Below the pieces are notes generated by a model. It was not told the DNA's origin and did no database searches. It saw only the letters and a list, made by a program, of their open reading frames with translations. This document shows, piece after piece, positions 6,514 through 13,825 of a stretch of 14,730 nucleotides of DNA. The DNA is from Anaerolineales bacterium. Lineage in GTDB: Bacteria > Chloroflexota > Anaerolineae > Anaerolineales > Villigracilaceae. How positions within the stretch are numbered: position 1 is the first letter of the stretch; each line of letters begins with the position of its first letter. The DNA is taken from the NCBI GenBank assembly GCA_016928525.1, contig JAFGKO010000350.1, forward strand, positions 1 to 14,730, read 5' to 3'. Made by a program: the position numbers and the translations under genes.

Positions 6514-6599
6514 CGATTGAAGATTTACGTTTACCGATTTGAGATTGGTGATTGACAGATCAAGATTGGTAAATCCAAAATCATAAATCGAAAATCAAA
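6514..6599 (+). repeat. GATT-rich degenerate repeat spacer between znuC and znuB
   Basis: An 86-base AT-rich gap made of variants of GATTTAC, GATTGGT and AAATC. AGATTGGT occurs at 6542-6549 and 6563-6570, and GATTTAC (6522-6528) is inverted relative to GTAAATC (6569-6575). It resembles a low-complexity spacer repeat seen between genes in related genomes (from memory). It leaves the permease without an SD and separates two genes that normally abut. Confidence 0.5.
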
Positions 6600-7436
6600 A
6601 TGTCTTTTCTCCTCGAACCCCTCTCCTACCCCTTCATGTTGCGCGGACTTGCTGCTGCCGTGCTGGTCGGTATCGTCTGCGCGGTGGTGGGCACCTATGT
6701 CGTCCTGCGTGGCATGGCCTTCTTCGGTGACGCGCTGGCGCACACCATCTTGCCCGGCGTGGCGCTCGGCTACCTGGTCAGCGGCGGGGCACGCGATACG
6801 CTCTTCTGGTGGGCGCTGGGTACAGCTGTGGTAGCCGCGCTGGGTATCGGCGCGATCAGCAAAAACTCGCAGGTCAAGGAGGATACGGCCATCGGCATCA
6901 TCTTTGCCGGTATGTTCGCGCTGGGGATTGCCCTGATCTCTACTGTCCGCAGCTATGCAGTGGACTTGAGCCACTTCCTGTTCGGGGACGTGCTGGGCGT
7001 CTCGAACCAAAGCCTGTGGCTGATCCTGATCTTCGGCGGACTGGTGCTCCTGGCGATTGCCGCGTTCTACAAAGAATTCCTGACCCTATCCTTCGACCCC
7101 ATCCTGGCTATGACCTTGCGCCTGCCGGTCGGCCTGCTCAATAACTTGCTGCTGGTGCTCATCGCGGTGACGATTGCTGTCTCGTTGCAAACTGTCGGTG
7201 TGGCGTTGATGGTCGCCATGCTGGTCACGCCCGCTGCTACCGCTTATTTGCTGACCCATCGCCTGCCGGTCATGATGGCGCTGGCGGCGTTGTTCGCTTC
7301 GCTTTCGGGCGTGATCGGGTTGTATCTCTCGTATTACCTAAGCATCGCTTCCGGCGCAGCGATCGTGTTGACGACGACGGCTTTTTTCTTATTGGTATTT
7401 ATTGGGAAACGATTGCACTCATTTGCAAATAGGTAG
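6600..7436 (+). CDS. znuB: Zinc ABC importer permease (ZnuB type, ABC-3 family)
   Basis: A 278-residue integral membrane protein of the ABC-3 (ZnuB/TroC) family, with about eight helices at roughly 12-36, 45-61, 66-87, 95-115, 138-157, 176-215 (two), 222-246 and 251-270. GDALAHTILPGVALG (43-57) and KEDTAIGIIFAGMFALGI (93-110) are the family signatures, with H48 on the translocation path. It forms the channel for the metal delivered by the lipoprotein, driven by the ATPase. Length and ends are normal. The ATG at 6600 has no SD because a repeat-like spacer abuts it; translation may depend on the A-rich sequence or on a weak alternative mechanism. No terminator follows directly. Confidence 0.9.
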   Translation: MSFLLEPLSYPFMLRGLAAAVLVGIVCAVVGTYVVLRGMAFFGDALAHTILPGVALGYLVSGGARDTLFWWALGTAVVAALGIGAISKNSQVKEDTAIGIIFAGMFALGIALISTVRSYAVDLSHFLFGDVLGVSNQSLWLILIFGGLVLLAIAAFYKEFLTLSFDPILAMTLRLPVGLLNNLLLVLIAVTIAVSLQTVGVALMVAMLVTPAATAYLLTHRLPVMMALAALFASLSGVIGLYLSYYLSIASGAAIVLTTTAFFLLVFIGKRLHSFANR

Positions 7437-7481
7437 GTGAACTTTAGAAAAATATTTGAAAAGTGAAAAATCTGTTTCAGC

Positions 7482-7584
7482 ATGTCATTCTGAGTCGCGA
7501 AGCGGCGAAGAATCCCCGAATTTTCAAGAAAAGTATAGCTGAAAGGGGAGATTCTTCGCTCCCTACGCTCGCTCAGAATGACAT
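7482..7584. mobile_element. MITE-like palindromic interspersed repeat
   Basis: A 103-base element with inverted ends. ATGTCATTCTGAG (7482-7494) is perfectly complementary to CTCAGAATGACAT (7572-7584). Further inside, GCGAAGAATC (7505-7514) is complementary to GATTCTTCGC (7550-7559). The centre (about 7520-7545) is unpaired and non-coding. No transposase is encoded. It matches the GTCATTCTGAG/GCGAAGAATC class of palindromic repeats I recognise from many environmental bacterial genomes. Its mobility is inferred. Confidence 0.75.
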
Positions 7585-7589
7585 TCAAT

Positions 7590-7683
7590 TTACAGAGTAC
7601 TGCGTAAATATTTGAACCAAGGTTTCAGGATTTACGGGCAATTCAAGGCAAGAAAATTCAGATATTTTTGCAAGAAGCAGTAG
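7590..7683 (+). repeat. Intergenic repeat, copy B (downstream of znuB)
   Basis: Shares two ordered blocks with the znuA upstream region: 7590-7617 (24 of 28 identical) and 7669-7683 (15 of 15). It starts right after the MITE. In copy A the second block leads into an SD and a start codon; here it leads into TTTTCAGG with no gene. Confidence 0.6.
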
Positions 7684-7830
7684 TTTTCAGGCACTCACTA
7701 GAATCAACATTCATTGGGGGGGCGAATTGCCTGCTACACAGATACAACTTTCACAAATACTTTCTGCAACTTTCCTGATTTTCTCTCGTAAATATTTTCA
7801 GGCGCGTATCTCCTCAAAAGGATAGGGGAA

Positions 7831-7873
7831 GTGGGGTGTTGTGGACGGGCTATACCCGACCACAACACCCCAC
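7831..7873. terminator. Very strong hairpin before the exporter operon
   Basis: GTGGGGTGTTGTGG (7831-7844) is perfectly complementary to 7860-7873. After a single A-A mismatch, CGGG pairs with CCCG over loop CTATA, giving 18 pairs in all. No T-run follows on either strand, so it may be a Rho-independent-like barrier, a transcript end stabiliser or a repeat rather than a classical terminator. Confidence 0.6.
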
Positions 7874-7884
7874 ACCCCGATTTA

Positions 7885-7912
7885 TTGACAAGAATACTCA
7901 GGTACTGTTATT
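7885..7912 (+). promoter_or_regulatory. Possible promoter of the exporter operon
   Basis: TTGACA at 7885-7890 is a perfect -35, but the best -10 candidates 15-16 bases later (TGTTAT, GTTATT) are poor. They would start transcription at about 7918, cutting into the SD GGAGAAA at 7914-7920. The call is therefore weak. Confidence 0.3.
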
Positions 7913-7924
7913 TGGAGAAATCCC

Positions 7925-8623
7925 ATGTCTGAAAATACCATTATCGATCTTCAGAGCGTCAACAAGACCTTCAATGGGCCGGCCGGTCCCATCGAGGCCT
8001 TGAAAGACGTTTCCCTCAAAGTGTATCCGGGAGAATTTGTCGGCGTGCGCGGCCCCTCCGGGAGCGGTAAATCGACCTTGATCAACATGATCACCGGAAT
8101 CGACCGCCCCACGCGTGGGGATGTCCACGTCACTGGAACGGATCTCAATGACCTGGATGAGAATCAGCTCGCCCGCTGGCGCGGCAAGAATGTGGGCGTC
8201 ATCTTCCAATTCTTCCAGTTGCTTCCCACCTTGACCGTCATGGAAAACATCATTCTCCCCATGGAATGCTGCCGCGTTTGGAAACCGCGCGAGCGGCCCG
8301 AAAGAGCCATGCATCTCCTCGAAAAAGTTGGGCTGGCTGACCAGGCTCATAAACTGCCCAATACACTTTCCGGTGGGCAGCAGCAACGGGCTGCCATCGC
8401 CCGCGCCCTGGCGAACGACCCTGCCCTGGTCATGGGCGACGAACCTACTGGCAATCTCGACAGCAAATCTGCAGACAAAGTCTTTTATCTGTTCGAGGAC
8501 CTCGTCAAGCAGGGAAAGACCTTCATGATGGTCACCCACGATCAAGGGCTTGCCAGCCGCATCCCCCGCGTGGTGGAAGTCCTGGACGGGGATTTGTTTG
8601 ATAATGGAAACGGCCACAAATGA
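7925..8623 (+). CDS. MacB/LolD-type ABC ATPase
   Basis: A 232-residue ABC ATPase of the MacB/LolD/FtsE branch, which drives mechanotransmission-type exporters rather than classic import. Walker A is GPSGSGKST (43-51), the Q-loop is [16 protein letters not shown] (94-109, with Q95), the signature is LSGGQQQR (148-155), Walker B is LVMGDEP with D172/E173, GNLDS is the D-loop (176-180), and H205 is the switch His. GGAGAAA supports the start. Its stop overlaps the permease start (ATGA), so the two are translationally coupled and form one complex. The substrate is unknown: lipoproteins, peptides, antibiotics or cell-envelope signalling are all possible for the family. Confidence 0.9.
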   Translation: MSENTIIDLQSVNKTFNGPAGPIEALKDVSLKVYPGEFVGVRGPSGSGKSTLINMITGIDRPTRGDVHVTGTDLNDLDENQLARWRGKNVGVIFQFFQLLPTLTVMENIILPMECCRVWKPRERPERAMHLLEKVGLADQAHKLPNTLSGGQQQRAAIARALANDPALVMGDEPTGNLDSKSADKVFYLFEDLVKQGKTFMMVTHDQGLASRIPRVVEVLDGDLFDNGNGHK

Positions 8624-11010
8624 AAATGTCATTCCGCAAAGTCTGGCGTGACCTGTGGCGCAACAAAGGCCGCACACTCATGGTGATCATGAGTATTTCT
8701 GTGGGCGTGATGGCGGTGGGGATGGTCGTCTCGGGCAATACCCTGGTGCTCGGGCAGATGGCCGGATCCCATATCGAGAGCAACCCATCCCACGGAATAT
8801 TGTGGCTGGCGGGCACTGTAGATGAAGACATCATCCGAAGTTTAGAGCGGATTCCCAGTGTCAAGGATATCGAGGGTCACGCGGAGTCGAGCATCCACTG
8901 GAAAAGGACTCTGGATGCTGAATGGCAAGATGGACATGTCGTTACCTATGCGGATTTCGAAAGTCAAACCTATGACCGGTTGACCCTGAAAGAGGGCGCC
9001 TGGCCTGAAAGTAAACATATTGGGGTGGAGGCAGCTCACATCGACTCTTATAATGCGCCCGGGATCGACGGCACGGTCTATTTCGAAATCAACGAACACG
9101 CCCGCCCATACACTGTCAATGGTATTATGCGCAACCCCTGGGAATGGCCCACGCCATTTGGCCAGGATGCGGCTTTTTACGTCACCCAAAATGACTTTAC
9201 CAGGATCGCCGGTTATCACGGTTTCGATGTGCTGCAAATCACGGTTCCTGAATATAGCAAGGAAAACGTGCAGCAGGCCATCGACGATATCAACGAAAAG
9301 CTGAAACCCCAGGGCGTATCCGTGGCCTATTCAGAAGTCCTGCATCCCGAAGAACATTATTTACAGGAAATGATCGATGGCGTCGGGATGGTGCTGACCG
9401 TTATGGCGATTGCATCCCTGGGGTTGAGCGTCATGCTGGTGATCAACACCATCAATGCGCTCATTGCCCAGCAGATCCCCCAGATTGGGATTATGAAGGC
9501 CATTGGCAGCACCCGGCGCCAGATCACGACCATGTACCTGTCGGCCATTTTTGTCTATGGAGTTTTGAGCCTGGTGATTGCTGTCCCCATCGGCGCTTAT
9601 GCCGGGAATGCTATGGCCAAGTGGATGTTGTATTTGTTGAATGTCCCGATTTTGCCCTTTGAAATTCTGCCCAATGTGTTCCTCCTGCAAATTTTGGTAG
9701 GATTGCTGACCCCCTTATCGGCTGGACTCTACCCGATTTTGCAGGGAGTAGCCGTCCCCGCGGCGCGCGCGATCAGCCAGAGCGGATTAGGCAACGGTCA
9801 TTACGGACGTCGCCTGATCGACCGCCTGATCTCTGGCATCCGCGGTATCCCTGTCATGGCGGCTCTTTCCTTGCGGAACACCTTCAGGCGTCCCGGACGG
9901 GTCATCCTCACCTTGCTGACCCTGACCGTATCCGGCGCGTTTTTCATCATGGTCTACAGCACCCAACATTCGTTCGAGCGAACCATCGATACTATTTTTG
10001 CCGGTTTCGGTTACGAAGTGGAGATCGACTTCGAGCAATTACAGCGTATCGACGAAGTGATTCCACTGATCGAATCCCGTCCCAATGTAAAGAACGCTGA
10101 AATGTGGGTTTTTCGCACTGCAAATACGAAGGTACCTGGCGCCAGCGGCCCCGGCAGCGAATACGAAGTTTTTGTGCGCGGCGTCCCGTCCGACTCTCCT
10201 ATCTTCAAACCGCAGCTCACCGCCGGGCGGACGCTCGACCCAATGGACAAGCAGGCCATTCTGCTCAATCAAAAGCTGGCGGGAAAAATGGGGGTTGGCG
10301 TGGGCGATGAAATCATTATCGACTTACCCGATGTCGGCGAAACCACCTGGACCATCGTCGGGTTGGTCTTCGATCTCAACGGCCGTGACCAGAATACGGC
10401 CTTCGCCAATATCGATACGCTTAGCCGGGTCTTGCACAATGTTGGCAAATCCGCGGTTGCTATGGTACAAGGTGCCGATCAAAGCCTGGCGACCCAACAA
10501 GCCATCGAAGCCGACCTCATCGATTATTTTGATGCCAAGGGCATGAAGATCGGTTATTCCGCCATCGCCACCGAAGACCGTAACAATGCCAGCGCCCAGT
10601 TCTCCATCCTGACCCAACTCTTGATGATGATGACCGTCCTGATGGCCGTCGTTGGCAGCATGGGGCTATCGGGCACGCTCTCTATCAATGTCATCGAGCG
10701 CAGGAGGGAGATCGGCGTGATGCGCGCAGTGGGCGCTTCCTCGAGGGATGTGGGATTCGTTTTCACCGGGGAAGGCTTGATGTTAGGTCTCACCAGTTGG
10801 CTCCTGGCGCTGCCCATTGGCTTGAGCGCCGGTCCTGCGTTCGTCAAAGCGCTGGGAGCCGTGATCGATTTTCCCGCTGAATACTACCCCGCCACGCACG
10901 GCGTTTGGATCTGGCTGGGGATCGTCATCGTGCTTTCGGTCATCGCCAGTTGGGTCCCCTCCCGCCGCGCCACCCGCATCAGCGTCAACGAGAGTCTGGC
11001 ATACGAATAA
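8620..11010 (+). CDS. ABC exporter permease with two FtsX domains
   Basis: A 796-residue membrane protein with duplicated architecture: a first helix (about 19-39), a large extracytoplasmic domain (40-250), an FtsX-type three-helix block (about 255-385), another helix (428-447), a second extracytoplasmic domain (450-655), and a final FtsX block (660-785). Each block carries the coupling motif to the ATPase: [14 protein letters not shown] (289-302) and [14 protein letters not shown] (698-711). The C-terminus, [19 protein letters not shown], is typical of the family. It overlaps the ATPase gene by four bases. No periplasmic adaptor or outer-membrane partner is encoded beside it, which suits a monoderm cell. 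The substrate cannot be deduced. Length matches double-FtsX permeases rather than four-helix MacB. Confidence 0.9.
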   Translation: MKMSFRKVWRDLWRNKGRTLMVIMSISVGVMAVGMVVSGNTLVLGQMAGSHIESNPSHGILWLAGTVDEDIIRSLERIPSVKDIEGHAESSIHWKRTLDAEWQDGHVVTYADFESQTYDRLTLKEGAWPESKHIGVEAAHIDSYNAPGIDGTVYFEINEHARPYTVNGIMRNPWEWPTPFGQDAAFYVTQNDFTRIAGYHGFDVLQITVPEYSKENVQQAIDDINEKLKPQGVSVAYSEVLHPEEHYLQEMIDGVGMVLTVMAIASLGLSVMLVINTINALIAQQIPQIGIMKAIGSTRRQITTMYLSAIFVYGVLSLVIAVPIGAYAGNAMAKWMLYLLNVPILPFEILPNVFLLQILVGLLTPLSAGLYPILQGVAVPAARAISQSGLGNGHYGRRLIDRLISGIRGIPVMAALSLRNTFRRPGRVILTLLTLTVSGAFFIMVYSTQHSFERTIDTIFAGFGYEVEIDFEQLQRIDEVIPLIESRPNVKNAEMWVFRTANTKVPGASGPGSEYEVFVRGVPSDSPIFKPQLTAGRTLDPMDKQAILLNQKLAGKMGVGVGDEIIIDLPDVGETTWTIVGLVFDLNGRDQNTAFANIDTLSRVLHNVGKSAVAMVQGADQSLATQQAIEADLIDYFDAKGMKIGYSAIATEDRNNASAQFSILTQLLMMMTVLMAVVGSMGLSGTLSINVIERRREIGVMRAVGASSRDVGFVFTGEGLMLGLTSWLLALPIGLSAGPAFVKALGAVIDFPAEYYPATHGVWIWLGIVIVLSVIASWVPSRRATRISVNESLAYE

Positions 11011-11036
11011 GCTAGGCCACATCCAGCCTGGCTTTT
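11011..11036 (+). terminator. Terminator of the exporter operon
   Basis: GCTAGGC (11011-11017) pairs with GCCTGGC (11026-11032), seven pairs with one G-T, over an 8-base loop, followed by TTTT. It starts right after the permease stop codon and lies in the 57-base gap to a convergent gene, so it may serve both directions. Confidence 0.6.
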
Positions 11037-11067
11037 GATATACCAATAACAGAATCGACCTGCCCCA

Positions 11068-11997
11068 TCAGCTTTGGCGCGCCCGTCCCTCCCGGTGGCG
11101 GCGGATAATTCGCCGGACGCCGAAAACCAGCGCCCCCAGGACCAGGAGCCAGGGCAGGATCACGATCCCAAAATAGATCAGCAAATTGACCGCCCCCTGG
11201 GCGCTCTTGACCAGCCCGCGCCAGGCCCTCTGGGCGGTTTCCCCAGGCCGCCACTGTATCCCTAATGGCTGGCTGAGCGTGGAGGGCTGCAAGTTGATCT
11301 GGATTTTCGACATCTTTGCGGACTGCGTCAGGTAATCCAGCCGCCCTTGTAACGACTCGATCTCCACTTCCCGCTGGGTCAACTGGTTTTCGGCCTGGAG
11401 CAATTCTTCCACGCTAGCGGCCTGTTCCATAAGCTTCATCAGCCGCTCGCGCGCCGCCTGCATCGCTTCCAGCCGCGCCTGCACGTCCACATACTCCTCG
11501 GTCACATCCTCGGCTGATTCCCTGCGTTCCAGCACCCGCTCGGCCAGCCCGGCTAGGCGGTCCATGACCTCGTCGAAGCGTTCGGCGGGCACGCGGATGG
11601 TCATGTTGATTGCAGGCATAGGGCTATCGGCCCGGCCAAATTCCTGACTGGAGACGATGAAAGCCCCCTCTGCCGCCAGTTCCTGCACGATCCCCTCAAT
11701 CGCCTGGCTGCTATCCGACGTATCCTTTACACTCATCGAAATGTACCCGTCCCGGATGATGACATGCTGGGTTACCTGCACGGGCGCTAACTGCGCGCTC
11801 CGGGTAGCGTACGTGTCCCCGCCGCTTACGCTTGAAAGTTCGTCATTGATCGTACTGAACGAGTTTCCCACCATGGGGCCTGCCAGCATCAATCCGGCCA
11901 GACAGGTGGCAGCGACCAGCAGCGCCACACCCGCGCTGATTCCCAGGGTTTTCAACACCCTGGTTCGTTTTTTATTGAAGCCCTGCTCCTCAGACAT
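11068..11997 (-). CDS. DUF4349 coiled-coil membrane protein
   Basis: A 309-residue protein with two membrane helices (about 17-41 and 270-295) enclosing an extracytoplasmic DUF4349 region. That region reads VIIRDGYISMSVKDTSDSSQAI (79-100) and MTIRVPAERFDEVMDRL (132-148), then a long coiled coil (about 164-226). The end is basic (RRIIRRHREGRARQS), so both termini are likely cytoplasmic. The function of DUF4349 proteins is not established; many are annotated as lipoproteins or envelope proteins. The start is the ATG at 11997, supported by GGAGGT (12002-12007) and an extended -10 upstream; a longer reading frame to 12105 would begin upstream of that promoter. It is convergent with the FtsX exporter and transcribed alone. 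Confidence 0.85.
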   Translation of the reverse strand: MSEEQGFNKKRTRVLKTLGISAGVALLVAATCLAGLMLAGPMVGNSFSTINDELSSVSGGDTYATRSAQLAPVQVTQHVIIRDGYISMSVKDTSDSSQAIEGIVQELAAEGAFIVSSQEFGRADSPMPAINMTIRVPAERFDEVMDRLAGLAERVLERRESAEDVTEEYVDVQARLEAMQAARERLMKLMEQAASVEELLQAENQLTQREVEIESLQGRLDYLTQSAKMSKIQINLQPSTLSQPLGIQWRPGETAQRAWRGLVKSAQGAVNLLIYFGIVILPWLLVLGALVFGVRRIIRRHREGRARQS

Positions 11998-12048
11998 ATC
12001 TACCTCCGCTTCCTCAGGCAAAAGAATCCGAATGGAATAACTGTATCG

Positions 12049-12057
12049 AGTATAGCA
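12049..12057 (-). promoter_or_regulatory. Extended -10 promoter of the DUF4349 gene
   Basis: On the minus strand TGCTATACT is a TGN-type extended -10 element with hexamer TATACT. No good -35 is present, as often with extended -10 promoters. Transcription would begin near 12042, giving a leader of about 45 bases with a good SD. Confidence 0.55.
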
Positions 12058-12131
12058 CGGCCATCCTTCAATGCAGGCACGATTGCACCATAAGAGAGCA
12101 TTCAAATTCGGTAAAATTGCGTTCCATGACC

Positions 12132-12248
12132 GCCGGGGACTGAATTCCCCGGCAAACCTACGAAGCCCGCGTAGCGGGCTAAGTCCCCGTAAGGGGATAA
12201 GCCCCGAATGGGGCTTCCTATGTGTAGCCTGGGGGTTTATCCCCAGGC
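12132..12248. repeat. Array of five perfect hairpins
   Basis: Five consecutive perfect inverted repeats: 12132-12153 (8-bp stem, GCCGGGGA), 12164-12180 (7-bp, AGCCCGC), 12184-12197 (5-bp, TCCCC), 12199-12216 (7-bp, AAGCCCC) and 12227-12248 (8-bp, GCCTGGGG). Loops are 3-6 bases and gaps 1-10 bases. It lies in the divergent region between the DUF4349 and peptidase genes and encodes no protein. It belongs to the multi-hairpin GC-rich intergenic repeats seen in environmental genomes (from memory); its role is unknown. Confidence 0.75.
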
Positions 12249-12331
12249 GATTGGCATAGATGAATCAATAACATTTGAATACTCCCGCTCCCGCACCACA
12301 AATAGCCAGAGCAAGAAACCCGAGGATGGTT

Positions 12332-12337
12332 TAAAAT
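12332..12337 (+). promoter_or_regulatory. -10 box of the first peptidase gene, very short leader
   Basis: TAAAAT preceded by GGTT lies six bases before ATG 12344, giving a leaderless or nearly leaderless message. No SD and no clear -35 are visible. The arrangement GGT(T)-TA-AAT with a start codon shortly after resembles the nuclease gene (GGT, then TATAAT at 91-96). Confidence 0.4.
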
Positions 12338-12343
12338 ACCGCA

Positions 12344-13825
12344 ATGCAAAAATCCCTCCGCCTGTTTTCCTGGCTCTTCCTGCTTTCCATTCTCACAGCT
12401 TGCGGCTCCCCTGCTCCTGCCCCTGAGCCAACCCAAACGGCAACTCTGTCTCCTACGATTGCACCCCCAACCGAAACGGCTATTATTCCCACTGACCAAC
12501 CAACAGCCACGCCCATCCCGGCGCCGGAGCGGGCAACTTACACGATCAACGCGGCGCTCGATTACGCCGCCAAAACCGTCAGCGTGGACCAGACCATCCT
12601 CTACCCCAACCACAGCGGCGAGACGCTCCCGAACCTGGTCCTAGCGGTCGTCCCCAACATGTGGCCGGGAAGTTTCAACCTGTCCGCCCTGGGCGTGGAC
12701 GGAACGCCAATTACGAATTACATTTTACAAGGCCAGAAACTCGAATTCGCCCTGCCCGCGCCGCTCGCGCCGGAGACGACGGTCACGGTTGCACTCCAAT
12801 ACACGCTCATCCTGCCCTTTGCCGAGCAACAGGACCCCAGCGTGGAGCGCCCGCGCATTTACGGCTACACCGCCCGGCAGGTCAATCTGGCGAACTGGTA
12901 TCCGTTCATTGTTCCGTACGCAGCGGGGAAGGGCTGGGTGCTGCACGATCCCTGGTACTACGGTGAGCACCTGGTCTACGAGGCCGCCGATTACGAAGTC
13001 AACCTGACGACCGACCCGTCCGTGGTGGTAGCTGCCAGCGGATACGCGGAACCAAATGGAGAATGGACGCGCTACACGCTCCAGGCTGGACGAGCGTTCG
13101 CTGTTTCTGCTAGTCCTGAATATCTTGTTTCCACAATGCAAGTAGAAGATGTAACAGTTTACAGTTACTATTTTCCCTTATACGACATTCCTGGACAGGC
13201 CGCACTAAGCGCTAGCGCACAGGCCTTACAAATTTACAGTCAGCGATTTGCTCCATACCCGCACAATACACTTTCAATTGTAATGGGTGATTTCAACGAT
13301 GGTATGGAATATTCGGCCTTCTATTTCCATAGTCGTGCTATCTACAACTCCTACGATGGGACGCCAAACAATTACTTAACAACAGTGGCTGTCCATGAAA
13401 CTGCTCACCAGTGGTGGTTTGAGCGAGTGGCTAATGACCAAGCTGAAAATCCATGGCTCGATGAGTCACTCTGCACTTACAGCGAGAGAATTTACTATGA
13501 AACAGCATCCCCTGACTCTTTGCAACAATGGTGGTGGCCAGTTCGTATCGATTTTTACCAGCCTCATGGGTTTATTGACAGCCCAACTAACTCAGTAGGG
13601 ACTGAAGATGAATATTGGAGTATTGTATATTTCAATGGTGTACACTTCCTCGAAGACCTGCGGGCGCGCACCGGCGACGAGGCCTTCTTTGCCTTTTTGG
13701 GTGATTATGCGGCACAAATGGATGGTAAGATAGCCACGCCTCAGGACTTCTTCGCCATCCTGCGCCAGCACACCAGCGCGGATTTCTCTGACTTGATCGC
13801 CACGTACTTCACGAACTCTTATTAA
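12344..13825 (+). CDS. M1-type (gluzincin) metallopeptidase lipoprotein
   Basis: A 493-residue secreted, lipid-anchored zinc peptidase. The signal peptide ends with lipobox ILTAC (C20), followed by a Thr/Pro-rich linker (21-62). An N-terminal beta domain (about 65-260) precedes the thermolysin-like catalytic part. VAVHETAHQWW (348-358) holds H351/E352/H355; E374 in NPWLDES is the third zinc ligand (HEXXH-X18-E). DGMEYSAF (319-326) is a variant of the GxMEN substrate-binding motif, and Y429 is a candidate catalytic Tyr. It is far shorter than classical aminopeptidase N (about 850 residues), lacking the C-terminal helical domain. Composition is uneven: residues about 250-437 are encoded by markedly AT-richer DNA than either flank. 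It overlaps the start of a paralogue (TAATG). The natural substrate is unknown. Confidence 0.9.
   Translation: MQKSLRLFSWLFLLSILTACGSPAPAPEPTQTATLSPTIAPPTETAIIPTDQPTATPIPAPERATYTINAALDYAAKTVSVDQTILYPNHSGETLPNLVLAVVPNMWPGSFNLSALGVDGTPITNYILQGQKLEFALPAPLAPETTVTVALQYTLILPFAEQQDPSVERPRIYGYTARQVNLANWYPFIVPYAAGKGWVLHDPWYYGEHLVYEAADYEVNLTTDPSVVVAASGYAEPNGEWTRYTLQAGRAFAVSASPEYLVSTMQVEDVTVYSYYFPLYDIPGQAALSASAQALQIYSQRFAPYPHNTLSIVMGDFNDGMEYSAFYFHSRAIYNSYDGTPNNYLTTVAVHETAHQWWFERVANDQAENPWLDESLCTYSERIYYETASPDSLQQWWWPVRIDFYQPHGFIDSPTNSVGTEDEYWSIVYFNGVHFLEDLRARTGDEAFFAFLGDYAAQMDGKIATPQDFFAILRQHTSADFSDLIATYFTNSY

Larger units (their letters stand above)
7437..7924. other. Gene-free stretch between znuB and the exporter operon
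   Basis: No credible coding region on either strand. It holds a MITE-like inverted repeat (7482-7584), copy B of the znuA-upstream sequence (7590-7683), an AT-rich section with a repeated CGTAAATATTT (7603-7613 and 7787-7797), a run of seven Gs near 7717-7723, and a strong hairpin (7831-7873). The ATPase SD GGAGAAA lies at 7914-7920. Confidence 0.7.

Noticed and set aside
7334..7588. Minus-strand frame ending in the MITE
   Set aside because: Translation of the inverted repeat and of the antisense of the znuB end. Such peptides are a known annotation artefact of this repeat class.
11998..12105. Longer N-terminus for the DUF4349 protein
   Set aside because: The extra 36 residues overlap the extended -10 promoter and the SD that fits ATG at 11997. 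The added residues also do not look like a signal peptide.
12132..12248. CRISPR array
   Set aside because: The hairpins differ in sequence and have no regular repeat-spacer spacing or cas genes.
12071..12259. Small + strand reading frame across the hairpin array
   Set aside because: Composed mostly of hairpin repeat sequence, with no SD and no protein-like composition.
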